From Flammeovirga pectinis (GTDB taxonomy: Bacteria; Bacteroidota; Bacteroidia; Cytophagales; Flammeovirgaceae), in NCBI RefSeq assembly GCF_003970675.1, contig NZ_CP034562.1:2852001-2916000 (forward strand): a stretch of 64,000 nucleotides of DNA. The letters run 5' to 3'. Each line of letters starts with the position of its first letter. The stretch's first letter is position 1. Positions 27,201 through 33,957 of this stretch are shown piece by piece. The notes beneath the pieces were generated by a model, which did not search any database, was not told the origin of the DNA, and was given only the letters and a program-made list of their open reading frames with translations. Position numbers and translations under genes: made by a program.

Positions 27201-27830
27201 TGCATTTATATTTCTGTATTTTTCGAAAGCTAAAATACTGAGTTTTCTAAAATCGAAAGAGCGTGTAATCTTTTCTAATAAATCACTCCGTTCCTTTTTA
27301 TTTGCTTTTAATAAGCGTGCAAACTCACCTTGAGAAAGCATGACAGATTTTACAAACTGATCGAAATTAAGTCCAATTAATTCTTCATTAATAGTAGGGC
27401 ATTCTGTTTTCTTTTGATTAAGAATAGTTGATGAATTTAAATCAACTACTTCCATATCATAGTCTTTTACTTCTCCTGCATTCTTACCTTGCTTATTGGT
27501 GGAGACCATCCATTTTGCTCTATATTTCTCTATTTCACCCTTTCTAGTTATCTGATAATCTAATTCTATTATACCTTCTTTCTCTCCTCTAGTCAACATT
27601 GATCCAGATTGCAACAGAAAGTTTTTCGAAATTTTATTTTTAGGGTTTACTCTTGGTACTCTATTAAATAATGCCAAAGTGATTGCATCCATTATGGTAG
27701 ATTTCCCTGCTCCCGTTTTACCAACGATTGCAATTAATCCTGCATCACGTAATTCATCATCCTGATAATTTATAGTATTCTCTCCGCGTAACGAATTGAT
27801 ATTTTTTATATAAAGTCTTAGTAATTTCAT
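24288..27830 (-). CDS. sbcC: SbcC-type exonuclease ATPase subunit
   Basis: 1180 residues, SMC-like. Walker A GKTGAGKST at 37-45 (after GLIAIV), long coiled coils, a zinc hook CVVC (Cys601, Cys604) at the turn, and a C-terminal head with signature SASGGETFLLSLALSLGLADM, Walker B SLFIDEGFGTLDEDTLD and the switch ISIISHV. With SbcD it forms the Mre11-Rad50-like complex that opens hairpins and protein-blocked DNA ends. It starts two bases after the sbcD stop. All motor elements are intact. Confidence 0.96.
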   Translation of the reverse strand: MKLLRLYIKNINSLRGENTINYQDDELRDAGLIAIVGKTGAGKSTIMDAITLALFNRVPRVNPKNKISKNFLLQSGSMLTRGEKEGIIELDYQITRKGEIEKYRAKWMVSTNKQGKNAGEVKDYDMEVVDLNSSTILNQKKTECPTINEELIGLNFDQFVKSVMLSQGEFARLLKANKKERSDLLEKITRSFDFRKLSILAFEKYRNINAIDRKLLDRIETLKPLSEEELAVAEKLVKEHTTVISEAQKKQLTLDKGLELKKELERLSTEIQGKKSRITTIEEELKTKKIDKKAIKEHELVVPIIPIHQSWVYAKEKLEELNTKKAKLINQIVKDKVTLSTKEGQYTVNLDELEKLVLQIENEEKTWLKVDKIDQSLEIEKENLKSIKKAFDSVNTEILEAEKKESEATDFIRKYKEEQQNLLEWSEQNNALNTLQDHLPLIKASEKKIIDKESSFFKQLSAHAVGDNEQLKGKKLLDSLSVIKGWTAASQQQIDDLKKSNSTAEISNELLSERIDKFEGVYQSLVKIDDFKIEQTQYNLDLELVTKELEKKVIEVERAQKQEHYLNLSLSEFVKKIERLSFEVSENVVTLRSLLKDDEPCVVCGALEHPVSTQEDYSLLAISEFEKVKKEKEDTLLLFENAQKKREEVEKELLTFQLKKTTLEDTSNGLIGKLKEERLKIEKVVLELSLKDTKTEQVADQLHQLKEEMKNRHTIQTKEQLLNSLLDIQKIGEEYEQEWSNYTTLFTPYLSFTENALNSSLLEESQVLWSNAVSRLNQLPSLLDKQLENQQYVKSIITSKQKESTSLQENLTSSTSSITSQKENRKVVFGDKKVAEERQLFLNNKDLKNKEVDEIRNSISSLQSKLQVNTSSLKTTDDEVLVQEEKQIETRNSFVKALEDKSLKEEDFLSMKMDESIYSRVKTLIESLEKKLTIALTEEKATIEEKERAEIKDQFKEENKEQILDKLQEVELLIENRTKELDVQKATLSIEGDKEKQLVEVKKERKELAAELLLWKTMNSLIGSEKGDKFNVFAQSIVLRKLLHFANIHLEKFTDRYMFSTSNINELEDLFLVDKYAGNQQRTVTSASGGETFLLSLALSLGLADMASNNTKVESLFIDEGFGTLDEDTLDQAISALEKLNDLGGKTISIISHVTAIKDRIPAKIQLVPIGSGNSKIEVG

Positions 27831-27832
27831 CT

Positions 27833-29083
27833 CTATTCTCCTTCTTTAGTTTCCACCTCTTCTGATAATTGTTTAAAAGCATCCATCAATTGATCTTTAA
27901 AACCTGCTTCTAAGTTTACTGTTCTTTCATCATCTAACCTCCTTGTGAAAATATCTAATGGAGTTAATTCAGAAATGTCCACTGTTTCGTCATAAAGCTC
28001 ATCTGCTCCCTCCACAGATTTATCAAAAGAGAATCGAGATTTAATTATTAGGGTGTTTGTATCTTGATTACGAGCATTAAACTCTGCTTTAAATGCTTCA
28101 ATTTCACCTTGTAATAATGGATTATATGTCGGTTCAACTATTTCAAGTTCTACTAAACAAGTCAATTGAGTTGACAAGACGTTTAGTAGCTCTATTTTTT
28201 CTTTCACTTCTTCTAAGGTCCCCACAATCTTCTTTAAGATTCTGAATTTAGGTATTTCCATAGCTGAAGATGACACTCCTTTTTCTATATCAATTACCCT
28301 AACTGTATGCTTGTATTTTCTTTCTGAAAAAGAAAGTGGTATTGGAGAACCAGAATAATAAATAGGTACATTACCCTTTACAGCTTGTGCCATATGAATA
28401 TGCCCTAAAGCAACATAATCAAACACTTCAGAAAAAATACTCCCTTCTACCCCTGCCTGATGCCCCATTTGGATTTCACGTTCACTATCTGGGTCAGAAG
28501 ATACCCCATGAGTATATAAATGTCCCATTGCAATAACAGGCTTATTTAAAGCTAAAGATGATATTCTATTTGCTACTTCATCATAATGGTTTTTTATTCC
28601 TTCTTTTAATGCTATATACCTATCGTCAATACCCGTATTATCTATTACTTTTCTAATATCTCTGTCTCTCAAAAAGGGTACCGCAGCAACAACTGCTTTT
28701 ATATCGCCCTCTTCATTTTTAACATAAATAATTTCATCATCAACCGAGTTGGTTAATCCACTTACTACAGTAATGCTATCACGCTTTAAATACATTTTAG
28801 CAGCATTTAATGCCGATGTACTATCATGATTACCATCTGTAATAATAATTTGTAAAGTGGGGTTATCACTTCTAAGTTTTGCTAAGCAATCAAAGTAAAC
28901 TTCTTGGCTAGAAGTAGAAGGATAGGCAGTATCAAAAATATCTCCTGCTATTAATAAAACATCAATACTTTGTGTACTTATAGTTGAATTGAGCCAATCA
29001 ATGAATTGTCTAAAATCTTCATTTAAAGAAAAATCATATAGTTTTTTACCGATATGCCAATCGGCTGTGTGAAGCATTTTCAT
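27833..29083 (-). CDS. sbcD: SbcD-type nuclease subunit
   Basis: 416 residues. Calcineurin-like phosphoesterase metal motifs are in order: HTADWHIGK (Asp8, His10), IAGDIFDTAYPS, ITDGNHDS, MGHLYTHG and ALGHIHMAQ, followed by the capping and SbcC-binding C-terminal region. It is the Mn-dependent nuclease of the SbcCD complex. First gene of the sbcDC operon; the transcript seems to start in the 60 bases before 29083, after a bidirectional terminator at 29143-29178. Confidence 0.96.
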   Translation of the reverse strand: MKMLHTADWHIGKKLYDFSLNEDFRQFIDWLNSTISTQSIDVLLIAGDIFDTAYPSTSSQEVYFDCLAKLRSDNPTLQIIITDGNHDSTSALNAAKMYLKRDSITVVSGLTNSVDDEIIYVKNEEGDIKAVVAAVPFLRDRDIRKVIDNTGIDDRYIALKEGIKNHYDEVANRISSLALNKPVIAMGHLYTHGVSSDPDSEREIQMGHQAGVEGSIFSEVFDYVALGHIHMAQAVKGNVPIYYSGSPIPLSFSERKYKHTVRVIDIEKGVSSSAMEIPKFRILKKIVGTLEEVKEKIELLNVLSTQLTCLVELEIVEPTYNPLLQGEIEAFKAEFNARNQDTNTLIIKSRFSFDKSVEGADELYDETVDISELTPLDIFTRRLDDERTVNLEAGFKDQLMDAFKQLSEEVETKEGE

Positions 29084-29142
29084 GAAAATGGGTAGTTTAA
29101 TTGTTAGTTAAAAGTAGCTTTTTTTTGGATGCAGACAAAATA

Positions 29143-29178
29143 AAAAAACCTCTTTTGATTTCTCAAAAGAGGTTTTTT
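29143..29178. terminator. Strong bidirectional intrinsic terminator
   Basis: AAAAAACCTCTTTTGA (29143-29158) pairs perfectly with TCAAAAGAGGTTTTTT (29163-29178). On the - strand it closes the small membrane-protein gene and isolates sbcD. Confidence 0.9.
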
Positions 29179-29180
29179 AT

Positions 29181-29339
29181 TTATTTCTTGTCAGCCTTTT
29201 CTAAGTCCCTTAAATGGCGCTTAGTAAGGTGATACATTTTACGTTTGTGACGGTAGTCCAAATAGTATCCTACCATTGGGAATACTGCACTCAATGTTAC
29301 GATGAACAGAATCTTGAAAATTAATCCTTCTCCCTGCAT
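29181..29339 (-). CDS. 52-residue single-pass membrane protein, unknown
   Basis: A short frame reads from the ATG at 29339 to TAA at 29181: a hydrophobic segment (about residues 6-27, IFKILFIVTLSAVFPMVGYY) followed by a strongly basic, helical tail (DYRHKRKMYHLTKRHLRDLEKADKK). A terminator begins two bases after the stop, which supports it as a real gene. The topology would place the basic tail in the cytoplasm. Function unknown; small proteins of this build often modulate a membrane partner, but no candidate is evident. Confidence 0.65.
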   Translation of the reverse strand: MQGEGLIFKILFIVTLSAVFPMVGYYLDYRHKRKMYHLTKRHLRDLEKADKK

Positions 29340-29438
29340 AATAATAAAGTTTAAGTCTACCGCAAATATATATGATTAATATTACCCTTTCACCATTATT
29401 ATTACAAAATATTTAATGGTCTTGAAATATTAACTAAA

Positions 29439-30020
29439 TTATTCATCCTCTTGTTTTCCATGTATCATTTCCGACACACTATTTGGTTTGTTTGTAAACT
29501 CTCCTATTACTATTCCAACAAAGTGCAACACCACAAAAGTAACTAAATAGTAGAGAGATAATTTATGAATATCTTCTAATAATTTATGTGGTCCAATATC
29601 ATTAACAATACAAGTACCTGTAATTAAAGACCCTCCTACACATACATAGAAAATAGTATATACCCATGATTGGAACTTCTCTTTTGCTGGAATTGCAGAA
29701 GATGTTAAGTTCGAAAACTTAAAACCATGCATTTTAGCATTTAGGGCTAAACGTAATGAATACAAACCAATTAATAAGTATCCCACATAAATATGCCATT
29801 CAAACATATTTCCTCTTATTACTTTAGCAATTTTTATTGATTGCTTCTCTGTAATTGCAACTCCTACTTTTGTAAGTTGTTCCATTAAAATGTCACTCAT
29901 TACATACTTGTTCATCCAATTAAGGCGTAAAAAAATTGTGAGTAGCATAAATAGCATACTAAATGCAATTAACCAGTGTAGTAACCTGTGTGCTCCTGAA
30001 TATTGTTTGCTCTTACTCAT
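29439..30020 (-). CDS. Cytochrome b561-like di-haem membrane protein
   Basis: 193 residues with four membrane helices. Haem-ligand candidates sit as in the prokaryotic cytochrome b561/b-type hydrogenase subunit family: His11 or His15 (GAHRLLHWLIAF), His76 (EWHIYVGYLLIGLYSLRLAL), His152 (EDIHKLSLYYLV) and His166 (VVLHFVGI). It would move electrons between quinone and a periplasmic or membrane partner. No partner redox protein is encoded next to it, so its circuit is unknown. Single leftward gene. Confidence 0.85.
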   Translation of the reverse strand: MSKSKQYSGAHRLLHWLIAFSMLFMLLTIFLRLNWMNKYVMSDILMEQLTKVGVAITEKQSIKIAKVIRGNMFEWHIYVGYLLIGLYSLRLALNAKMHGFKFSNLTSSAIPAKEKFQSWVYTIFYVCVGGSLITGTCIVNDIGPHKLLEDIHKLSLYYLVTFVVLHFVGIVIGEFTNKPNSVSEMIHGKQEDE

Positions 30021-30226
30021 TATAGATTGATAAAGTTTGTTTTATTAAAAAGTTGAGTGCTACAATTTAATAAGAAGATAAAGATTATAAAATATTATTT
30101 TACTTAGCACATAAAAAAGAAATAGCATCATTTAATAAATAATCACCGACAATTCAGTTTCAATTCTTGTTATTGTATTGTTTCTTGTACTATTAGCACT
30201 TACTCAAAAAGATTATTAACCCCCTT

Positions 30227-30640
30227 ATGAAACATCAACTTAAAATTCTAGTAACCTTACTATTTCTCTTTACCTCATATTTAGTAATTGGGCAAAATGC
30301 AGAAGAACCTTATCCTTTACTTAATAGCTTTGTAGACCAAGGCGGTAAATTTGAAGATAAAATTCAGCTCTTTATTGTTGAATTTGGGCATACCTCTGAA
30401 GTAAAAGTACATGTAACTTATCACAAAAACTCTGGCGAGCTAATATTATCGTTTAAAGATAAAAGTGGTTCTTTCCACGAAGAAGTCTTAAAAGGTTTTT
30501 ATCCTATTACAAATCAAGAAACTCCGAGTGTTGTTACATTCTATAAGAAAGGAGAGAAAACACAAAGCGTTTCTATTACAGAATATGCAGGTGGTCTTTC
30601 CGTTTTATGGAATGGAGCCGACTACCACATGAGTTCATAA
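30227..30640 (+). CDS. Small secreted protein, unknown
   Basis: 137 residues with a signal peptide (residues 1-22, hydrophobic LVTLLFLFTSYLVIG then QN). The mature part alternates short strands (IQLFIVEFGHTSEVKVHVTYH, GELILSFKDKSG, PSVVTFYKKGEKTQSVSITEY), suggesting a small beta-sandwich or lipid-binding-like fold. No catalytic motif and no type IX tail. It is a single gene between its own leader and a strong terminator at 30645. Function unknown. Confidence 0.6.
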   Translation: MKHQLKILVTLLFLFTSYLVIGQNAEEPYPLLNSFVDQGGKFEDKIQLFIVEFGHTSEVKVHVTYHKNSGELILSFKDKSGSFHEEVLKGFYPITNQETPSVVTFYKKGEKTQSVSITEYAGGLSVLWNGADYHMSS

Positions 30641-30644
30641 ATAC

Positions 30645-30680
30645 AAAAAAGGCTACTTCGTTTCCGAAGTAGCCTTTTTT
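30645..30680. terminator. Strong bidirectional intrinsic terminator
   Basis: AAAAAAGGCTACTTCG (30645-30660) pairs with CGAAGTAGCCTTTTTT (30665-30680) around a short loop. Confidence 0.92.
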
Positions 30681-30707
30681 AATGAGTCCAAAATGTCCAG
30701 TTTTGCA

Positions 30708-31214
30708 CTATTTCAATTTTGTCTCATAATATACGTTCACTTTCGATCTTTGGAATTTACGATCTCCAGCTTTACCATCTGCCCATAATATTCTACCTTT
30801 TTCAATATCATAGAATGGTCTAATATCTATTACTCTTAGTGTTAATTGTCCTGATAAAACAAAAGATGCCATTGTTTGTCCATCTTTTTCATAAGACAAT
30901 ATATACTTATATGCTACATCGCGCATATATTTACCTCTCAAACTAGCTAACTTAAGGTTACGATTATCTGCTTCACCAGATGCTTGTCCTCTACCCTCTA
31001 AAGAAATTCTATAGATTCTATCAGGGTTAGCTGCCAAATTCATTAAAATTCTATCACAAATAACATTTAGCTGCTCTTTTTGATCATCCGAAAACATAGA
31101 CATTTTCGTTTCACCTGCTGCATATGCTTCAAAACCGTAAACAACTCCTATTGGATTATTTCTTAATTTTTCACCTACCGGTACGCTTGTTTCTTTGTAG
31201 AAATTATAACTCAT
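30708..31214 (-). CDS. OmpA-C-like domain protein without signal peptide
   Basis: 168 residues. The central part resembles the OmpA C-terminal peptidoglycan-binding fold: FSDDQKEQLNVICDRILMNLAANPD, then ISLEGRGQASGEADNRNLKLASLRGKYMRDV, which mirrors the usual i.i.GhaS..G...N..LS..RA..V pattern, and a later beta strand LTLRVIDIRPFYDIEKGR. The usual Asp and Arg of the diaminopimelate site are not clearly conserved. There is no signal peptide from this start, so it may be cytoplasmic or the likeness may be structural only. Single gene. Confidence 0.5.
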   Translation of the reverse strand: MSYNFYKETSVPVGEKLRNNPIGVVYGFEAYAAGETKMSMFSDDQKEQLNVICDRILMNLAANPDRIYRISLEGRGQASGEADNRNLKLASLRGKYMRDVAYKYILSYEKDGQTMASFVLSGQLTLRVIDIRPFYDIEKGRILWADGKAGDRKFQRSKVNVYYETKLK

Positions 31215-31372
31215 TGGACTAAAAGTTTGATGTGGACATTTAATTTTGATGACCTTATAAATATAACTGATTTATAATTGCCATACACAAAAGTATATAA
31301 ACTCTACCAATTTACAAGAGTAATAGCTTTTTATTTTCAAAAACTGCTAAATTTACATCAAAAAAGGACTTT

Positions 31373-32740
31373 TTAATCCTCGCTTAACATTCTGAGACGT
31401 TCAATTTCATTCAAATAATCAAGTTCTTTTCTGTTTAATTCTTCTTGAGTGGCTCGCATTTCTTCTAAATTCTGACGCATTTCTTCTTCTTGCGATCTCA
31501 TTTGTTCTGCTTGCTCTTGAGAAGTCTGTAATAATACCTTTAATTTCTCCGAGGCTAGCTTGTTTAAAATAGTAATTGCAAGACTCTCACAAACTCTTTT
31601 TAAGAACTGAAGTTGGTATTCTGATAATACATTAAAACATGCTACTTCAATAACTCCTTCAATTTTATCGTAAGCAAGTAATGGGTAAATTGCCACAAAA
31701 GAAGCTGTAGAATCTCCTAAGCCAGAGCTAATATTTAAATAACCACTTGGAACTTCCTCTAGAATAATTGGTTTTCTTTCAATAAAGCATTGCCCTATTA
31801 ATCCTTCACCTTGTTCTATCTTATTTGCGTTGAGATATTTTTTCCTATCGTATGCAAAAACAGATTGTCTTCTTAGATAATCTCCTCTTACTTTATCTTC
31901 TACTTTAGAATAAATAGCAACCTGATTTAAGTTCAATTCTCTTGCTAAAAAGCTAACAGACTGGTCTATCAAATCTTCTAAATTCTCTACTGAACGTGTT
32001 AAATCATTAAATTCTGATATTTTCTGAGTATTCCACGTTCTATTTTCATCTTGTACTTTAGTAAGTTTCACCTTATCTAAAGCATCTCTTAAACCTTTTT
32101 CTGAAGCTTCTAAAAGCTCATTTCTTTTTAAACTTTCATCTGTTAATCTTTCACTTTCTAAACGGTATCGCATACGTTCCTTTTGCATTAAATACAATAA
32201 AACTGCAAAACCAATAATACCAATTATTACTCCTCTTTTAGATTTAGGAGTATACATTTTGTCGTAATCAATGAGTGGATCTACTAAAAGGTCTGACAAA
32301 TAGAACATACTTATTAACCCTGCTCCTAACAAGAAAAATAGACTCCACTGATAGTACTTTTCTTTTACATCAAAAATTAAGAAAGGAATTAGTAAATGCA
32401 CTACACCAATTATATACCCAGATACTCTTGGTGCCGCATCGAATGGAGTAAGGTAAGAATTGTAAATTACCACAACTGCCATTGGCATTGTACTCATTAA
32501 AATCCTCGACAAGCTGTATAATCGAAGATGATTAAGGGCTAATACCGTAAGGTTTCCTAAGATTCCCATTAAAGGCCACTGTATTAATACAGGAACTTTT
32601 ATTATGGCTAAAATCAAGTAAAAGATCTGGAATATTGTGAGATAAAATGCAAATTGATTTGTTGTAATCACCTTTTCTTTAGTGATTCCAAATACATTTT
32701 TATCTATTCCTATATTAAAAATTTGTTGAAAAATATTCAT
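31373..32740 (-). CDS. Membrane GAF-domain sensor protein without output domain
   Basis: 455 residues. The N-terminal 190 hold about six membrane helices (a 7TM-type sensor head is possible). A coiled coil (about 190-245) leads to a GAF domain (about 245-400: ARELNLNQVAIYSKVEDK, GEGLIGQCFIERKPIILEEVP, ASFVAIYPLLAYDKIEGVIEVACF). The last 55 residues are a Glu/Gln/Met-rich coiled coil (QAEQMRSQEEEMRQNLEEM) of the sort that in Cytophagales usually continues into PAS or kinase domains; here the protein stops. It may signal through coiled-coil contact with another protein. Single leftward gene. Confidence 0.75.
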   Translation of the reverse strand: MNIFQQIFNIGIDKNVFGITKEKVITTNQFAFYLTIFQIFYLILAIIKVPVLIQWPLMGILGNLTVLALNHLRLYSLSRILMSTMPMAVVVIYNSYLTPFDAAPRVSGYIIGVVHLLIPFLIFDVKEKYYQWSLFFLLGAGLISMFYLSDLLVDPLIDYDKMYTPKSKRGVIIGIIGFAVLLYLMQKERMRYRLESERLTDESLKRNELLEASEKGLRDALDKVKLTKVQDENRTWNTQKISEFNDLTRSVENLEDLIDQSVSFLARELNLNQVAIYSKVEDKVRGDYLRRQSVFAYDRKKYLNANKIEQGEGLIGQCFIERKPIILEEVPSGYLNISSGLGDSTASFVAIYPLLAYDKIEGVIEVACFNVLSEYQLQFLKRVCESLAITILNKLASEKLKVLLQTSQEQAEQMRSQEEEMRQNLEEMRATQEELNRKELDYLNEIERLRMLSED

Positions 32741-32926
32741 TTTACAATGCTCAATCTTTATATTCTTTGCCTTTAAAAGGGCATTTTGATACTGAATTAG
32801 TGTTGTTTATTCCCTTAAGAAATTTTATCACTCAAAAAAGAAACGTAAATGTTTTTAATATGATTCTAAGTAGCTGTAAATCAGTATTTAAAATCACAAA
32901 TTATAAAAAACATTATAAAAATATTT

Positions 32927-32996
32927 AGTCAGTTTCTATAAAATGTAGTTCTTTTCAGTTGTTGCAAACTTAAAAAAACATTTTATAGGACTGACT
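32927..32996. repeat. Long interrupted inverted repeat at the left edge of the element
   Basis: AGTCAGT (32927) and ATAAAATGT (32938-32946) are mirrored by ACATTTTAT (32978-32986) and ACTGACT (32990-32996), with a 31-base loop and a T run after the right arm. It may be a terminator, or a recombinase or regulator site bordering the element. No copy was found at the right end. Confidence 0.5.
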
Positions 32997-33028
32997 TTTT
33001 TATTTAACGCAAAAAACGTACTGAAATT

Positions 33029-33298
33029 ATGAGTTATGTAAATGTTTTAAGAAAGAAAAGACTATTAGAAAACTACTCAGACTATTTACAGAAGGAAATT
33101 GATGAGCTTAAAAAATCAGTTGGAGATACTTTAGTTGAATTAAGCAAGGTTCGTCCATCTAATTTAGAAACAGTACAACAAAATTTATTTCAAACCGAAG
33201 ATTTATTGGAAGAATTTAAAGTATTGAAAGAAGCTAATAATAGAGCTCTAGAGAACATAAACATCATAATGAGTAAGAACTATGCAAATGATAATTAA
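33029..33298 (+). CDS. Small coiled-coil protein, unknown
   Basis: 89 residues, nearly all helical and charged (KKRLLENYSDYLQKEIDELKK, LFQTEDLLEEFKVLKEANNRALENI), predicted to form a coiled coil. The 3' end overlaps the start of the next frame by 17 bases, so the two are translationally coupled. Whether it belongs to the element or to the host is open. Function unknown. Confidence 0.5.
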   Translation: MSYVNVLRKKRLLENYSDYLQKEIDELKKSVGDTLVELSKVRPSNLETVQQNLFQTEDLLEEFKVLKEANNRALENINIIMSKNYANDN

Positions 33299-33560
33299 AC
33301 TTCTCCTAATGGTCTCTGTATTGGTGCTTTGCTCATTTGCAGATAAACAACCAACTAAAGTATTTATAACTACAACACAATACAAAGCAGATATTAAGGT
33401 ATTTATATCAAATAAGGCTATTAGTAGTAATGGAACTATTAGCAATGATAGTTTTAGAAACCCTGATTATCTAATTGTAGACTCTGAATATGTAGCGGAT
33501 GAAAGAATTTATTTAGTAGGACAGCGATACAGAGCTGATTTAATCCTACAGATGCTATAG
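33282..33560 (+). CDS. Small exported repeat protein (DUF6150-like)
   Basis: 92 residues. Signal-like hydrophobic start (MIIKLLLMVSVLVLCSFA); the second ATG at 33288 may be the true start. The mature part repeats a short unit ending in Tyr-x-Ala-Asp: KVFITTTQYKADIKVFISN, DSEYVADERIYLVGQRYRADLILQM, as in the Bacteroidota family DUF6150 (recognised from memory of the pattern). Overlap with the coiled-coil gene suggests one operon. Function unknown. Confidence 0.5.
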   Translation: MQMIIKLLLMVSVLVLCSFADKQPTKVFITTTQYKADIKVFISNKAISSNGTISNDSFRNPDYLIVDSEYVADERIYLVGQRYRADLILQML

Positions 33561-33627
33561 GTGAAATCTATAACGATTAAAAATAGGATAAATAAAGAGT
33601 GTTAACAAGTGATTTACAAATATAATT

Positions 33628-33765
33628 ATGCAAAACAAAAGAGTATTAAGCAATCTGACGACAGAACAATTAAGAGAGGTTTATCTCTTTTTTGTAAGCA
33701 ACTCAGAGGCCAGTGTGATAACAATGTTACAACAACGATTGAAAGATGAAAAAATAATAAAATAG
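33628..33765 (+). CDS. 45-residue protein, unknown
   Basis: A short frame from ATG 33628 to TAG 33765 encodes a helical, charged protein (LTTEQLREVYLFFVSNSEASVITMLQQRLKDEKI). The amphipathic pattern suggests a folded two-helix peptide rather than chance. It lies between the exported repeat protein and the primase gene on the same strand. Its stop codon is inside a 15-bp repeat (33756-33770) found again at 39977-39991. Confidence 0.4.
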   Translation: MQNKRVLSNLTTEQLREVYLFFVSNSEASVITMLQQRLKDEKIIK

Positions 33766-33770
33766 CAATC
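33756..33770 (+). repeat. 15-bp direct repeat, left copy
   Basis: AATAAAATAGCAATC, identical to 39977-39991. The two copies bracket the primase and head genes (6.2 kb) but leave the integrase outside. Confidence 0.45.
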
Positions 33771-33873
33771 AAAATAAACAGCAATAACCAATAGTAATTA
33801 ATCAATAGCAGAATAATCTAAAGAAAATCTTTAGGCATTATTTTAAAAAATAGAGTAGTAAAATATAAGCCAT

Positions 33874-33918
33874 AAAAAAAAGAGGTATTAGAAGATTTCG
33901 ACCCTTTCTAATACCTCT
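33874..33918 (-). terminator. Hairpin with T run on the - strand, before the primase gene
   Basis: AGAGGTATTAGAA (33881-33893) pairs perfectly with TTCTAATACCTCT (33906-33918). On the - strand the stem is followed by a T run (33880-33874); on the + strand it is followed by AGGGCG, so it acts leftward. The only leftward gene upstream is the one at 36152-36805, whose transcript would have to cross the whole primase gene to reach it. Confidence 0.6.
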
Positions 33919-33957
33919 AGGGCGTATTTCGCTACCCTTTATACAAGTACAAATATA

